Assembly: GCF_001995215.1 (NCBI RefSeq)
Contig: NZ_MUXN01000037.1
Location: 1-64,000, forward strand
Direction: 5' to 3'
Length of the DNA: 64,000 nucleotides
DNA from: Amycolatopsis azurea DSM 43854
GTDB taxonomy: Bacteria; Actinomycetota; Actinomycetes; Mycobacteriales; Pseudonocardiaceae
How positions within the stretch are numbered: the stretch's first letter is position 1; every line of letters begins with the position of its first letter. The translations under genes and the position numbers were made by a program. The notes beneath the pieces were generated by a model that ran no database searches, was not told the origin of the DNA, and was given only the letters and a program-made list of their open reading frames with translations. Below, piece by piece: positions 1 through 9,349 of this stretch.

Positions 1-20
1 TCAAGGAGGCCTTCACGGAC
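1..20. repeat. Partial class A inverted repeat (right arm only)
   Basis: The first 20 bases equal the right arm of the long hairpin at 11850-11904 (core AAGGAGGCCTTCACGGAC). The left arm would lie outside the window. The remaining bases up to the first gene at 163 show no gene. Confidence 0.7.
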
Positions 21-162
21 TCCGGCGACCGCTCCAGCCACCGCCACGAACGGGTGATGCGTAGGCGGGAGAGGCGCGAGTACGTAATTCACCCGATGTG
101 CCCCGCTACCGAGGAGTAGCAGACTCGGCGCCCCGACGTTCCCGCTGCTCCGGAGGTCGACG

Positions 163-1320
163 ATGACCGTGTCGCACGCCCCAGCCCGTCCCGCCCCGGC
201 GCCCTCGGCGGCCTCGGCCCCGGGTCGCTCCGCCGCCCTCGTGATCGCCCGGGTGGTAGTCGACGGCATCCGGCACTCGTTGCCCGAGCACGCGCCGTTG
301 TTCGACGCACGGGCCACCGAGTTCGTCGCGCTGGTGCTGGAGCACGAGGGGATGAACTCCGCGCCGGGGATCGCCGTCGGCGCGGACGCCTTCCGGCAGG
401 TCGGCGTCGCCGAGTACGCCGCGGGCAAGGAACTGGCCAGGCTTTCCCGGGCCTACCACTCGGCCGGCCGCGGTGCCCTGCCCGCGCTGGCCTCGCTGTC
501 CCGGCAGACCGGGGCCGGATCGGCCCTGATGGACACCGGGGTGGAGGCCCTGCTCCGCTGCGCCGACGTGCTGATCCGGCTGTCCACCGCCGCCTACCGT
601 GCCGCGCACACGCCGTCGACGGCCGAGGTGCGCCGGGATCTGCTGCGGGAGATCTTGAGCGGCCGTCCGCCCGCGAAGTGGATGAAGCTGGCGGGCCAGG
701 CGGGCTGGGTGCCGCCCGCGCGGGTGGTCGCCGTCGCCGCCGAGCCCGGCGCGGTGCGCGCCTCGTTCGGCCCGGAGGTGCTGGCGGACCTCGGCGGCGA
801 GTACCCGCACCTCCTCGTGCCCGACGACGTCGAGATCAGCGGCGTCCTGGCGGGCGCACGGGCGGCGGTCGGGCCGGCGGTGGCGCCCGCCGACGCCGCG
901 GAGTCGCTGCGGTGGGCCCGCCGGACGCTGGAACTGGTCCGGCGCGAGGTGATCGAGGACGGCCCCCTCGTGCACTGGTCGGACCACCTGACCACGCACT
1001 GGCTGTTCGCCGACGAGGTGCTCACCACCGCGCTCGTCACCCGCAGCCTGGCGCCGATCGCGGATCTGCCGTCGAACGAGCGCACCAAACTCGCCGAGAC
1101 CCTCGACGCGATGCTCTCCGCTCGCGGCGGGGCACCCGAGATCGCGAACAACCTGGGCGTCCACCCGCAGACGGTCCGCAACCGCCTGCGCCGTCTCCGG
1201 GTTCTGTTCGGGTCGCGGCTCGACGATCCGCAGGCGCGGCTGGACCTGCGGATCGCTCTGCGCGCGGACCTGCTCGCTCCCGAGCAGGCGCGGCCCGCCA
1301 CCCCGATCAGGGCGGCGTGA
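163..1320 (+). CDS. PucR/CdaR-type transcriptional regulator
   Basis: Predicted DNA-binding regulator of 385 aa. The last ~65 residues form the helix-turn-helix typical of PucR-family C-termini (recognition helix around HPQTVRNRLRRL), preceded by a long region resembling the central part of these proteins. The N-terminus is an Ala/Pro-rich tail with no recognisable ligand domain. ATG 163 is chosen because GGAGG lies six bases upstream. The stop is three bases from the convergent stop of the LuxR-type ATPase gene. Family members often control catabolic genes in response to a metabolite, but neither ligand nor target can be read here. Confidence 0.8.
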   Translation: MTVSHAPARPAPAPSAASAPGRSAALVIARVVVDGIRHSLPEHAPLFDARATEFVALVLEHEGMNSAPGIAVGADAFRQVGVAEYAAGKELARLSRAYHSAGRGALPALASLSRQTGAGSALMDTGVEALLRCADVLIRLSTAAYRAAHTPSTAEVRRDLLREILSGRPPAKWMKLAGQAGWVPPARVVAVAAEPGAVRASFGPEVLADLGGEYPHLLVPDDVEISGVLAGARAAVGPAVAPADAAESLRWARRTLELVRREVIEDGPLVHWSDHLTTHWLFADEVLTTALVTRSLAPIADLPSNERTKLAETLDAMLSARGGAPEIANNLGVHPQTVRNRLRRLRVLFGSRLDDPQARLDLRIALRADLLAPEQARPATPIRAA

Positions 1321-1323
1321 GCC

Positions 1324-3636
1324 TCAGGCGGGATCCGCGGATCGGGTGACCCAGGTGGCGACCTGGACGCGATTCGAATACCCGAGTTTGGTCAGGATGT
1401 GGTCGATGTGGGTGTCCACCGTGCGGCGGGCGATGCCGAGCCGGTCGGCGATCTCCTGGTTCGTCAGGCCCTCGGCGACCACGTGCGCGATCTCGGTCTC
1501 GCGTTTGGTGAGCACCTGCGCGACCTGTTTCCGCGGTCCGGGGGAGCGCTCCTCCAGGGCGTACGCGATGGCGGCGCCGACGGGCATCGCGGCGCCGTCG
1601 GTGAACTCCTTGATCGCGACCTCCCAGCCCAGCGCGGCGGTCACCGTGTCGGTGTCGGTCTGGAGCGGTTCGGTGAACGCCTCGTACCGCGTCGGCCAGG
1701 CACCCACCGTGCGCCAGACGTTCATCGCGGCGCCCTGCAGGATCGCGGCCCGGTTGGGCCGTCCGGTGCGGGCCGCGCAGCCCGCCAGGACGGTGAGCGT
1801 GAACCCGACGACCACGCGGTCGTCGACCCGCTCGTGCAGGCGCAAGACCTGCTCGCAGCACCGGCTCGCCACGGCGAGATCACCTTGCAGGTACTCGGCG
1901 GCGGCGCGCGACCACAGCGCCCAGCCCCGCCAGAAGACCTCTCCTCGACGCTCACAGCGTTCGACGGCTTCGGCGAGCACCGCCCGGCCGCGGTCGATGT
2001 CGCCGTCCAGCCAGACGGCCAGCCCGTGGTTGTAGCTCGCCCAGAGGTCCGCGCCCTCGTCGCCGTGCGCGCGGAACAGGTCGATGGCCGTGCCGAACAG
2101 GCGCGACGCCTCGGGCATGTCGTCGCCGATCAGCGCGGCGTAGGCGCGGACGTGCAGCACGTAAGCGGCGGCGAGTTCGTCGCCGCTCGCCTCGGCTTCG
2201 GCGGCCGCTTTGTCGAGCATGCACCGATAGGCGGGCATGTCTCCCTGCACCAGCGCCAGGAAACCGGACAGCCACAACCCGTGTGCCCGCTCCGGGACGC
2301 CGGGTGCCGCGGCCTCGTCGAGCCGCCGGACCCATATCCGGCCTTCGGTGTTCAGCCCGCGGACGATCCAGAACTCCTTGACGTCGCGCAGCATCCGCAG
2401 CCCGATGACCGCGTCCTCGGGAGTACCGGTGCAGTGGTCGAGGGCGACGCGCAGGTTCGCGTGCTCCCGCCGCAACCGGCCGATCCAGCCGAGCTGATCG
2501 GTCTCCAGCCATTCGCCGGCGTACCGGCCGGCGAGTTCGGCGAACCAGTCCCGATGCCGTTTCCGCAGGTCCGCGGTCCCGCCCAGCTCGCGGAGCCGGT
2601 CGACGCCGTACTCGCGCACCGACTCCAGCATCCGGTACCGGACGCCGCCCGGATACTCCTCGCGCAGCAGGATGGACTTGTCGAGCAGCCCGTCGACGAC
2701 TTCGAGGACCCGTTCGCGGGGCAGCTCGCCGCCGGAACAGACCTGTTCGGCGGCGTCGAGGTCGAAGCTGCCGGAGAACACCGACGCGCGCGCCCACAAC
2801 AGGCGTTCGGGCCCGGTGCACAGGTCGTGGCTCCAGTCGATCAGCGCCCGCATGGTCTCGTGCCGCTCTGGCCGTCCGCGCCGGTCCTTCGTGAGCACGG
2901 AGAACTGCTTGTCGAGCCGGTCGGCCAGCTGGCGCAGGGACAACGCCCGCGCGCGGACGGCGGCCAGCTCGATGGCCAGCGGCAGCCCGTCGAGCCTGCG
3001 GCACAGCCGGATCAGCGGCTCGGTGTCCTCCTCGGTGAGCCGGAACGACGGCGCGACCGCGGTCGCGCGGTCCACGAACAGCCGCACGGATTCGTCGTTC
3101 ACCGCACGTTCGAAGGAGTCGCCCTGCTCCGGGATCGCCAGCGGCGGCACCGGCAGGACCCGTTCGCCCGCCACGCCGAGGGACTGCCTGCTCGTGGCCA
3201 GCACGGTCACCTGAGGACAGGCCCTGACCACGGTGTCGGCGAACCAGGCACAGCTGTCGACCAGATGCTCACAGTTGTCCAGCACCAGCAGCAACCGGCT
3301 CGCCTGGAGCGCTTCGACGACGACCTCGATGGCCGGTTTCGCCGAGCGGTCGCCGAACCCGAGGACGTTGGCGACGGTCGGCACCAGCAGCGCGGGTTCC
3401 CGCAGTTCGGCCAGCGACACGAACACGACCTCGTCGGCGGTGGCCTCCCGATGGGCCGCCGCGACCCGCCACGCCAGCCTTGTCTTGCCCACGCCACCCG
3501 GTCCGGTGAGCGTGACCAGCGAAGACGCCGCCAACAGGCGCCGCGCCTCGCCGGTCTCGGCGTCGCGGCCCACGTAGCTGGTCACTTCGGTGGGATCCGC
3601 CGACCACCCCGAAAGCGAGCCAACTCCGTCCGCCAT
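1324..3636 (-). CDS. LuxR-family ATPase regulator (AfsR/LAL-like)
   Basis: Large regulator (770 aa). Residues 45-52 are a Walker A loop (GPGGVGKT), followed by a Walker B-like LLLVLDNCEH near residue 117, so the N-terminal third is an NB-ARC/STAND-type ATPase. The middle is helical and TPR-like. The last ~65 residues are a LuxR helix-turn-helix (KRETEIAHVVAEGLTNQEIA). There is no N-terminal BTAD domain, so it is not a full SARP/AfsR. The start is supported by GGGAGAG three bases upstream. Such proteins act as nucleotide-dependent switches that bind promoters, often in secondary metabolism or stress; the target here is unknown. Confidence 0.88.
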   Translation of the reverse strand: MADGVGSLSGWSADPTEVTSYVGRDAETGEARRLLAASSLVTLTGPGGVGKTRLAWRVAAAHREATADEVVFVSLAELREPALLVPTVANVLGFGDRSAKPAIEVVVEALQASRLLLVLDNCEHLVDSCAWFADTVVRACPQVTVLATSRQSLGVAGERVLPVPPLAIPEQGDSFERAVNDESVRLFVDRATAVAPSFRLTEEDTEPLIRLCRRLDGLPLAIELAAVRARALSLRQLADRLDKQFSVLTKDRRGRPERHETMRALIDWSHDLCTGPERLLWARASVFSGSFDLDAAEQVCSGGELPRERVLEVVDGLLDKSILLREEYPGGVRYRMLESVREYGVDRLRELGGTADLRKRHRDWFAELAGRYAGEWLETDQLGWIGRLRREHANLRVALDHCTGTPEDAVIGLRMLRDVKEFWIVRGLNTEGRIWVRRLDEAAAPGVPERAHGLWLSGFLALVQGDMPAYRCMLDKAAAEAEASGDELAAAYVLHVRAYAALIGDDMPEASRLFGTAIDLFRAHGDEGADLWASYNHGLAVWLDGDIDRGRAVLAEAVERCERRGEVFWRGWALWSRAAAEYLQGDLAVASRCCEQVLRLHERVDDRVVVGFTLTVLAGCAARTGRPNRAAILQGAAMNVWRTVGAWPTRYEAFTEPLQTDTDTVTAALGWEVAIKEFTDGAAMPVGAAIAYALEERSPGPRKQVAQVLTKRETEIAHVVAEGLTNQEIADRLGIARRTVDTHIDHILTKLGYSNRVQVATWVTRSADPA

Positions 3637-3726
3637 GCACTCTCCCCGCGATCGCCCGGATCCGCGATCTCCGTCCGATGTAGACGGAGATCGCCCGGCT
3701 GGGGATCCTAGCGGACCGGTGGACTC

Positions 3727-3960
3727 CTAGCGGGACACTCGCTTCCCGCGGTCGTGCGCCCAGCCCGCCAGCACGACTCCCACCGCGGCGAGCAGCAGGA
3801 ACACGATCAGCCTGCCGCTCCACGCACCGGGTACCCAGTCGAAAGCCCCCCATAACTGGGTCGCGGAATGGTCGAAGAGACTGCGGATGGCCGCCTGTCC
3901 GAAGATGGCGACGGCCACCATCCCGAAGATCTGGACCCCCAGATAGCCGCCCTTGCCCAT
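3727..3960 (-). CDS. Small two-helix membrane protein
   Basis: Hypothetical 77-aa protein with two hydrophobic segments (about residues 8-25 and 50-67) and a basic C-terminal tail (HDRGKRVSR). The start at 3960 is chosen over a longer upstream reading because AGGAGGT lies six bases before the ATG. It lies 90 bases beyond the start of the LuxR-type ATPase gene, on the same strand and upstream of it, so the two may be co-transcribed. No family recognised. Confidence 0.7.
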   Translation of the reverse strand: MGKGGYLGVQIFGMVAVAIFGQAAIRSLFDHSATQLWGAFDWVPGAWSGRLIVFLLLAAVGVVLAGWAHDRGKRVSR

Positions 3961-4140
3961 GCTTCTACCTCCTGTTTCCCCTGTGAGGGGTCCAGGATCT
4001 TCCGCGCGCGCCGCGGGCACATCGGCATCGCGTCGCGCGCCGTGTTCGACCAAAGTCGAGCCCGGCCGCGACCGAGGTCGGGGCCGGGATCGTCCTGTGC
4101 CCGGCTGCGCCGCTCACCGCGGGGCGACCATGATGGGCCC

Positions 4141-5325
4141 GTGATCACCGACGCCGGCGCCCAGCCGCCCCTCCGTCCGTGGGGCGAGGCCTGGCGCCTG
4201 CTCGCCGCGGCCGCGCTGGGCGTGGTGCTCTGGATCGTCACGGCGTCGCAGCTGCCGGTGGGCGCGTCGGGACCGAGGGTCGAATGGATGATCACCGGTG
4301 ACCCGGCGCTGGCGCTCCTCTGTCTGATCGGCCTGCTGTGGCGCCGTCGCTTCCCGGTCACGGTCACGCTCGCGATCATCCTCACCTCGACGGCTTCGGT
4401 CCTGTCCGGTGGCGCGTCCTTGCTGGCGCTCTGTTCGCTGGCCGCCCGGCGACGACCGGTCGAAACGGCGGTCGCGGCGGTGTTGTCCGTGGTCACGGCG
4501 GTGCTGGGCAACGACCTCTACCCGCATCGCGAGACGCCGGGACCGCTCTGGCTGGTGATCAGCCTCCCCACCCTGCTGATGGGCATCACGGTGGCCATCG
4601 GCGCGGCGATCGGCGCGCGCCGCGAGGAGGTGCGTTCCCTGCGGCAGCAGGTCGAAAGCGCGGAGCGGGAGCAGGCCGCCCGCGCGGCCGAGGCGCGGAT
4701 CGTGGAGCGGCACCGGATCGCCCGCGAGATGCACGACGTCCTCGCGCACCGGGTCTCGCTGGTCGCCATGCAGGCCGGGGTGCTGGGGCATCGCCCGGAC
4801 CTTCCCGCCGACCAGGTCGCGGAGCTGGCCCGCGGGATCGCCGACGGCTCCCATCAGGCGCTGGAGGAGCTTCGCGACGTCCTCGGGGTGTTGCGCGCGA
4901 GCCCGGACGAACTGGAACCACCGCAACCCTCGCTCGCCGACCTGCCGGCGCTCGTCGCGGACGCGCGGGCACTCGGGCTCGACGTCACCCTGACGACCAC
5001 GACGGAGGGCGATCCGCCCGTCGCGATCGCGAGGACGGTCTACCGGATCGTGCAGGAAGGGCTGACCAACGCGGGCAAACACGCGCCGGGAGCCCAGGTG
5101 GCGGTCACCGTCGAGGGGAAGGCGGGAGACGGCTTGCGGGCGACGATCCGGGACACCGGCGCGGCGCGGAAGAGCGCGGGACCGCCCGCGTCGGGATTCG
5201 GGCTGCTCGGGCTGTCGGAGCGAGTGGAACTGGCGGGCGGCGAACTGGACCACCGTCCGGAACCCGGCGGCGGATTCGTCCTCGCCGCGCGGTTGCCGTG
5301 GCAGGTCCGCGAAGGGAGCGAGTGA
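4141..5325 (+). CDS. NarL-type sensor histidine kinase
   Basis: Membrane sensor kinase of 394 aa. The N-terminal ~150 residues contain four to five hydrophobic segments with little extracytoplasmic sequence. A coiled linker follows, then the HisKA_3 dimerisation/phosphoacceptor motif (REMHDVLAHRVS, phospho-His 198), and a HATPase domain with N-box (VQEGLTNAGKHA) and G-boxes (GFGLLGL). GTG 4141 is the first in-frame start after upstream non-coding sequence; its SD is weak, so the start is not certain. The stop directly abuts the GTG of the response regulator, so the two are translationally coupled partners. Confidence 0.88.
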   Translation: MITDAGAQPPLRPWGEAWRLLAAAALGVVLWIVTASQLPVGASGPRVEWMITGDPALALLCLIGLLWRRRFPVTVTLAIILTSTASVLSGGASLLALCSLAARRRPVETAVAAVLSVVTAVLGNDLYPHRETPGPLWLVISLPTLLMGITVAIGAAIGARREEVRSLRQQVESAEREQAARAAEARIVERHRIAREMHDVLAHRVSLVAMQAGVLGHRPDLPADQVAELARGIADGSHQALEELRDVLGVLRASPDELEPPQPSLADLPALVADARALGLDVTLTTTTEGDPPVAIARTVYRIVQEGLTNAGKHAPGAQVAVTVEGKAGDGLRATIRDTGAARKSAGPPASGFGLLGLSERVELAGGELDHRPEPGGGFVLAARLPWQVREGSE

Positions 5326-5997
5326 GTGGACAACGAGCGGGTACGGGTCGTGCTCGTCGACGACGAGCATCTGGTGCGGATGGCGTTGCGGCTCATCGTC
5401 GACGGCGAACCGGACCTCGTCGTGGTCGGTGAGGCCGCCGACGGCGACGCCGCGGTCACCGTGGTGGGGGAGCAGCGGCCCGACGTCGTCCTGATGGACG
5501 TCCGGATGCCCGGTCGCGACGGCCTGAGCGCGACCGAGGAGATCCTCCGGCTGCCGGAAGCGCCGCGGGTCCTGGTGCTCACCACGTTCGACTCGGACGA
5601 GATGGTGCTGGGGGCGCTGCGCGTCGGCGCGCTCGGGTTCCTCCTCAAGGACACCCCGCCGCCGCGGATCCTGGCGGCGATCCGGACCGTCTCGACCGGC
5701 GAACCCGCGCTGTCGCCCGCCGCCACGGCCAGGCTGATCGCCGCGGCGACCGGTCCGCGTTCCTCCGACGCGCGCCGGGCGTCGAGGGACACGGCGGTCG
5801 AACTGCTGGCCACGCTGACCGATCGCGAACGCGAGACCGCGGGCGCCATCGCCGAGGGACTGTCGAACACCGACGTCGCGCGGAGGCTGGACATCACCGT
5901 CGCGACGGTGAAGGCCCACACCAGCAGCATGCTGTCGAAACTCGGCGTCGAGAACCGCGTCCAGATCGCCCTGCTGGTGCGCGACGCGGAAAGCTGA
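5326..5997 (+). CDS. NarL/FixJ-type response regulator
   Basis: Partner of the adjacent kinase, 223 aa. The receiver domain (residues ~6-120) has the acidic pair near residues 12-13 (VDDE), phosphoacceptor Asp58 (LMDVRMPG), the Thr of LTTFD and the Lys of LLKDTPP. A LuxR helix-turn-helix follows (TDRERETAGAIAEGLSNTDVA). GTG 5326 follows the kinase stop without a gap. Target genes are not evident; the downstream DHFR-like gene has its own SD after an 85-base gap. Confidence 0.92.
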   Translation: MDNERVRVVLVDDEHLVRMALRLIVDGEPDLVVVGEAADGDAAVTVVGEQRPDVVLMDVRMPGRDGLSATEEILRLPEAPRVLVLTTFDSDEMVLGALRVGALGFLLKDTPPPRILAAIRTVSTGEPALSPAATARLIAAATGPRSSDARRASRDTAVELLATLTDRERETAGAIAEGLSNTDVARRLDITVATVKAHTSSMLSKLGVENRVQIALLVRDAES

Positions 5998-6082
5998 AAC
6001 TTTCTCCGGCGCGGTGTCGAATCCATCGGTTCCCGCTCGACGCAGTGTCGAAAGCAGTTCGGAACCACCAAGGAGAAACCAG

Positions 6083-6658
6083 ATGCGCACCCTGATCGCC
6101 ACCGCGTTCGTCTCGCTCGACGGCGTCGTCGAAGGGCCCGGCGGAGAGCCGGGCTACCGCAACTCGGGCTGGACCTTCAACGGCATCGAGTTCGACGAAG
6201 CCGCCTACGAGCTCAAGAGCCGCGAGCAGGGCGAGGCCACGGCGATGATGCTGGGCCGGGTCAGCTACCAGGCGTTTTCGCCGGTGTGGCCCGACATGAC
6301 CGTCGAATTCGCCGGGTACAACGCGATGCCGAAGTACGTCGTTTCGACCACGCTGCGGGACGAGGACCTCGTCGACAACTGGGGCGAGACCACGATCCTG
6401 CGGTCGCTGGACGACGTCGCGAAGCTCAAGGAGACCGAAGGCGGGCCGATCATCGTGCACGGCAGCGCGGAACTGAACCGGAACCTCGCCGACGCCGGCC
6501 TGATCGACCGCTACCACCTGCTGGTCTTCCCGGTCCTGCTCGGCGCGGGCAAGAAGCTGTTCAGCGACACCGACAAGGACAAGCAGAGCCTGAAGCTCGT
6601 GGAGAGCGAGGCCTACGGCAACGGTGTCCAGAAGCTGGTCTACGACATCATCCGATGA
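6083..6658 (+). CDS. Dihydrofolate reductase-like (RibD C-terminal domain) protein
   Basis: Cytoplasmic reductase-fold protein, 191 aa. It opens with the family signature (TLIATAFVSLDGVVEGPGG), then MMLGRVSYQAF, and ends with HGSAELNRNLADAGLIDRY and FPVLLGAGKKLF, the usual order in RibD_C/DHFR-like proteins of actinomycetes. ATG 6083 is chosen for AAGGAGA just upstream; a longer reading from 6014 lacks an SD. These proteins bind NADPH and presumably reduce a pterin- or flavin-like substrate, but the substrate is unknown for most members. Confidence 0.85.
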   Translation: MRTLIATAFVSLDGVVEGPGGEPGYRNSGWTFNGIEFDEAAYELKSREQGEATAMMLGRVSYQAFSPVWPDMTVEFAGYNAMPKYVVSTTLRDEDLVDNWGETTILRSLDDVAKLKETEGGPIIVHGSAELNRNLADAGLIDRYHLLVFPVLLGAGKKLFSDTDKDKQSLKLVESEAYGNGVQKLVYDIIR

Positions 6659-6697
6659 TCGGACCCCGGGCCTGGACAGTTCGCGCGTCCTGCGATC

Positions 6698-7531
6698 ATG
6701 AACCGCATGAACAAGCCTGTCTTCGTCCAGCCGAACCTCGACGGACCGGCGGTGGAGCTGTCCGGGGTCGAGGTGCACGTCGGCCGGGTGCCGCTGGTGT
6801 CGGACGTGGACTGGCGGGTGGACTACGGCCAGCGCTGGGTCGTCCTCGGCCGCAACGGCGCCGGGAAGTCGACGATCCTCTCGGTGGCCTCGACCCAGCG
6901 GTTCCCCAGCGCGGGCACGGCCGTCGTGCTCGGTCACCGCATGGGCGCCGTCGACCTGCGCGACGTCCGGACGCACATCGGTTTCGTCGGGGCCAACCAG
7001 CGGCTGCCCGACGCGGAGAACCACGACGCGCACACCGTCGTGCTGACCGGGTACAGCGGCAGCGTCCTCCCGCTGTGGGACCGCTACGACGACGCGATCC
7101 GGGACAGGGCGTCGAAACTGCTCGAACTGGTCGGCTGCACCGAACTGCGCGACCGGCCGGTGCGCGTGTGCTCGCAGGGCGAACGCGCCCGGGTCCGGCT
7201 CGCCAGGGCGCTCATGGCCGACCCGCTGCTGCTCCTGCTGGACGAGCCGTTCGCCGGTCTCGACCTGCCCGGCCGCGAGGACCTCCTGATGGCGCTGGAG
7301 AACCTGACGCTGGCCCAGCCGGAACTGGCCACGGTCACCGTGACGCATCATCTGGAGGAGATCCCGGCGACGGCCACGCACGCCCTGATGGTGCGCCGCG
7401 GCAAGGTCACCGGCGCGGGACCGATCGACGACGTCCTCACCGACGAGGGGCTTTCCGCCTGTTACGAACGGGACGTCGAGGTCCATCGCATCAACGGCCG
7501 CTGGGCCGCGCACGCGGTGCGACGTTTCTAA
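6698..7531 (+). CDS. ABC transporter-type ATP-binding protein
   Basis: Single nucleotide-binding domain, 277 aa: Walker A GRNGAGKS near residue 52, a variant signature CSQGERARVRLARAL (Ser-Gln-Gly-Glu instead of LSGGQ), Walker B LLLLLDEPFAGLD, and the switch His in TVTHHLEEIP. No permease or binding protein gene is adjacent, so it may belong to the family of stand-alone ATPases seen in actinomycetes. An alternative start (ATG 6707) is nine bases downstream. Confident on fold, not on substrate. Confidence 0.85.
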   Translation: MNRMNKPVFVQPNLDGPAVELSGVEVHVGRVPLVSDVDWRVDYGQRWVVLGRNGAGKSTILSVASTQRFPSAGTAVVLGHRMGAVDLRDVRTHIGFVGANQRLPDAENHDAHTVVLTGYSGSVLPLWDRYDDAIRDRASKLLELVGCTELRDRPVRVCSQGERARVRLARALMADPLLLLLDEPFAGLDLPGREDLLMALENLTLAQPELATVTVTHHLEEIPATATHALMVRRGKVTGAGPIDDVLTDEGLSACYERDVEVHRINGRWAAHAVRRF

Positions 7532-7662
7532 AGACGTCCGTCACTCCACGGGGTTGCTTTCGGGGGATCAACATCATCTTCACGCATCTTCCCGGCAGGG
7601 GTGGGCATCTTTCCCAGTGAGTTCGATCAACGTGAATCGATCACCGAGTGGGAGGAGATGTC

Positions 7663-8187
7663 ATGAACGTCCAGGTGAAGCGAGCGGCCGCGGCGATCAC
7701 CGTCGGGGGACTGGTGACCGGTGGGCTGCTGGTCGCGGGCGGTGTCGCCGGAGCGATGCCGAGCGACAAACTCTGCGGCGCCTCCGACGTCGAGGTGACC
7801 GTGACGCCGGATCCGTCGCACTCGACGGACCATGAGGCGTACGTCCTCACCTACACCGCGGCGTCGCCGACCACGAACTGCAAGCTCCAGGGCGCGCCGA
7901 CCGCTTTGTCGTTCGTCGACGACGGACAGCTGATCGACGACGTCGCCGTCGTTCCTGACGCCACCGCGGCGAACGCGGCGCCGGTGAACCTGCGCGAGGG
8001 GCACCCGGCCGTGTCGCGCATCGTGCAGGCCTCCGCCGAGGCGCCGAACCCGCACACACCGACGACGATCACCTTCGACCTGCCGACCGGGCCGGGCGGT
8101 GTTCCCGTCGTCGCGAACTGGCCCGCCGGTGAGCCGCTGAAGGGCGCCACCGTCCAGGTCACCGCGGTCTCCGCCGCCACCGCCTGA
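7663..8187 (+). CDS. Secreted DUF4232-like protein
   Basis: Exported protein of 174 aa with a signal peptide (cationic start, hydrophobic core, cleavage near VAGAMPSD). The mature part has Cys in the KLCGASDV and NCKLQGAP contexts and a beta-rich pattern ending in a Val/Thr-rich strand, as in actinobacterial DUF4232 proteins. ATG 7663 follows GGAGGAG at 7651, better than the upstream GTG 7648. It is followed 25 bases later by a paralogue-like gene, suggesting co-expression. Function unknown. Confidence 0.7.
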   Translation: MNVQVKRAAAAITVGGLVTGGLLVAGGVAGAMPSDKLCGASDVEVTVTPDPSHSTDHEAYVLTYTAASPTTNCKLQGAPTALSFVDDGQLIDDVAVVPDATAANAAPVNLREGHPAVSRIVQASAEAPNPHTPTTITFDLPTGPGGVPVVANWPAGEPLKGATVQVTAVSAATA

Positions 8188-8212
8188 ATCCCGCCGAGCG
8201 AAGGAGGAAACC

Positions 8213-8764
8213 ATGTCCGGCAAGCAGATCAAGCGTGTTTCCCTGGGTGTCGCGGTGCTGACCGGCGCGCTCGCGCTCACGGCGGCAAGCACGGCCGAAG
8301 CCGCCACGACGCGGTGCGGTACGGGGGATCTCGCGGTCTCCTTGGGTGAGCCGAAGCAGCTCGAAGAGGCGACGGGTCAGTACGACGTTCCGTTGACCTT
8401 CAAGAACATCTCGTCGAAGACCTGCGGTCTGCACGGAGTGCCCGGCGTCGACCTGGCCGGGCCGGACGACCCGAACGGGCCCGTCTACCACCTGCCGCGC
8501 GTGGACAACGGCGTGCGCGTCAACGAGGTCCCGCCGGGTTCGACGGCGACCGCGACCGTCACCGTGCTCTCCTCGACGGAGGGCTCGGTCGGCAGCGGAG
8601 GCTCCACGTCCTGGACGCCGTCGAAGCTGGTGACCATCCCGCCGGGCGAGACCGAGGCGTTGAGCGTGGACTGGCCGTCCGGCCTGCCGGTGCTCCGTCA
8701 GGACGCCGCCACGCGTCCCGGTAGCTGGGTCAACGGAATCCTCGCCGACCCGACGGCGAGCTGA
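8213..8764 (+). CDS. Secreted DUF4232 protein
   Basis: Exported protein of 183 aa. Signal peptide residues 1-30 (ALALTAASTAEAATT), then the DUF4232 hallmarks: RCGTGDLAVSLG, LTFKNISSKTCGLHGVPGVDL and a final strand with IPPGETEALSVDW. AAGGAGG precedes the ATG. Domain order and the paired Cys match the upstream gene, with which it probably forms a two-gene unit. Stops seven bases before the convergent stop of the RsbW-like gene. Molecular role unknown; members are extracellular or cell-surface. Confidence 0.78.
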   Translation: MSGKQIKRVSLGVAVLTGALALTAASTAEAATTRCGTGDLAVSLGEPKQLEEATGQYDVPLTFKNISSKTCGLHGVPGVDLAGPDDPNGPVYHLPRVDNGVRVNEVPPGSTATATVTVLSSTEGSVGSGGSTSWTPSKLVTIPPGETEALSVDWPSGLPVLRQDAATRPGSWVNGILADPTAS

Positions 8765-8771
8765 GCGCGGG

Positions 8772-9194
8772 TCAGGCCGGAGGGCAGGGCCAGGCGAGCC
8801 GGACGATGGTGCCGGTGGGCGTGCTCGTCACCGAGGCTTCCGGCGCGAAAGCGCGGATGATCGGCAGACCACGCCCACCGTCCGGCCGTCGGCCATCGCG
8901 CCAGCGTCCTTCGTCGGCGACGGTGATCTTGATGTGGCCGTCCTCGCGGGTGGCGGTGATGGTCATGACGTTGTCGTCGGTGCCGTCGGGGTACGCGTGC
9001 TTGACGACGTTCGTCATCGCTTCGTAGGCGGTGAGCTTGAGATCCTCGGCCAGTTCCCGGGGGAGACCGTGCTCGAGTGCCCAGTTCGCCAGGAGATCCC
9101 GCAACCTGGCCGCCTGGGCGGGGACGGCGGCGACCTCGAGGACCAGCCCGCCGGTGCTTTCACCGCTGTCACGCACCGGCTCGTCGATCGGCAT
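8772..9194 (-). CDS. RsbW/SpoIIAB-like anti-sigma factor kinase
   Basis: GHKL ATPase (140 aa) of the anti-sigma/serine kinase type. N-box EAMTNVVKHAY, G1 box ADEGRW and G2 box GRGLPIIRAF are intact, so ATP binding and phosphorylation of a STAS partner are expected. ATG 9194 is preferred over the GTG three bases upstream by SD spacing (GGAGAG). The gene is divergent from a STAS antagonist with intact DST motif at 9350, the obvious substrate. No sigma factor gene lies in the window, so the controlled sigma factor is encoded elsewhere. Confidence 0.83.
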   Translation of the reverse strand: MPIDEPVRDSGESTGGLVLEVAAVPAQAARLRDLLANWALEHGLPRELAEDLKLTAYEAMTNVVKHAYPDGTDDNVMTITATREDGHIKITVADEGRWRDGRRPDGGRGLPIIRAFAPEASVTSTPTGTIVRLAWPCPPA

Positions 9195-9349
9195 CACGGG
9201 GCTCTCCTCGTCGTCCGCCGCGGTCCACGACCGCCGGATCCGTCGTCCAGGCTAAGGCACCGCCGGAATCGGGACGCGTGTGCCGCGCGGTCGGGCGCCG
9301 CCATCCGATATCTTCGAGAGTCTTCGGGGTACCGAATCGTGAGGGGTGG

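Noticed and set aside
1399..3711. 770-aa plus-strand open frame
   Set aside because: It mirrors the LuxR-type ATPase gene on the other strand, has no family motifs and no SD. A high-GC shadow.
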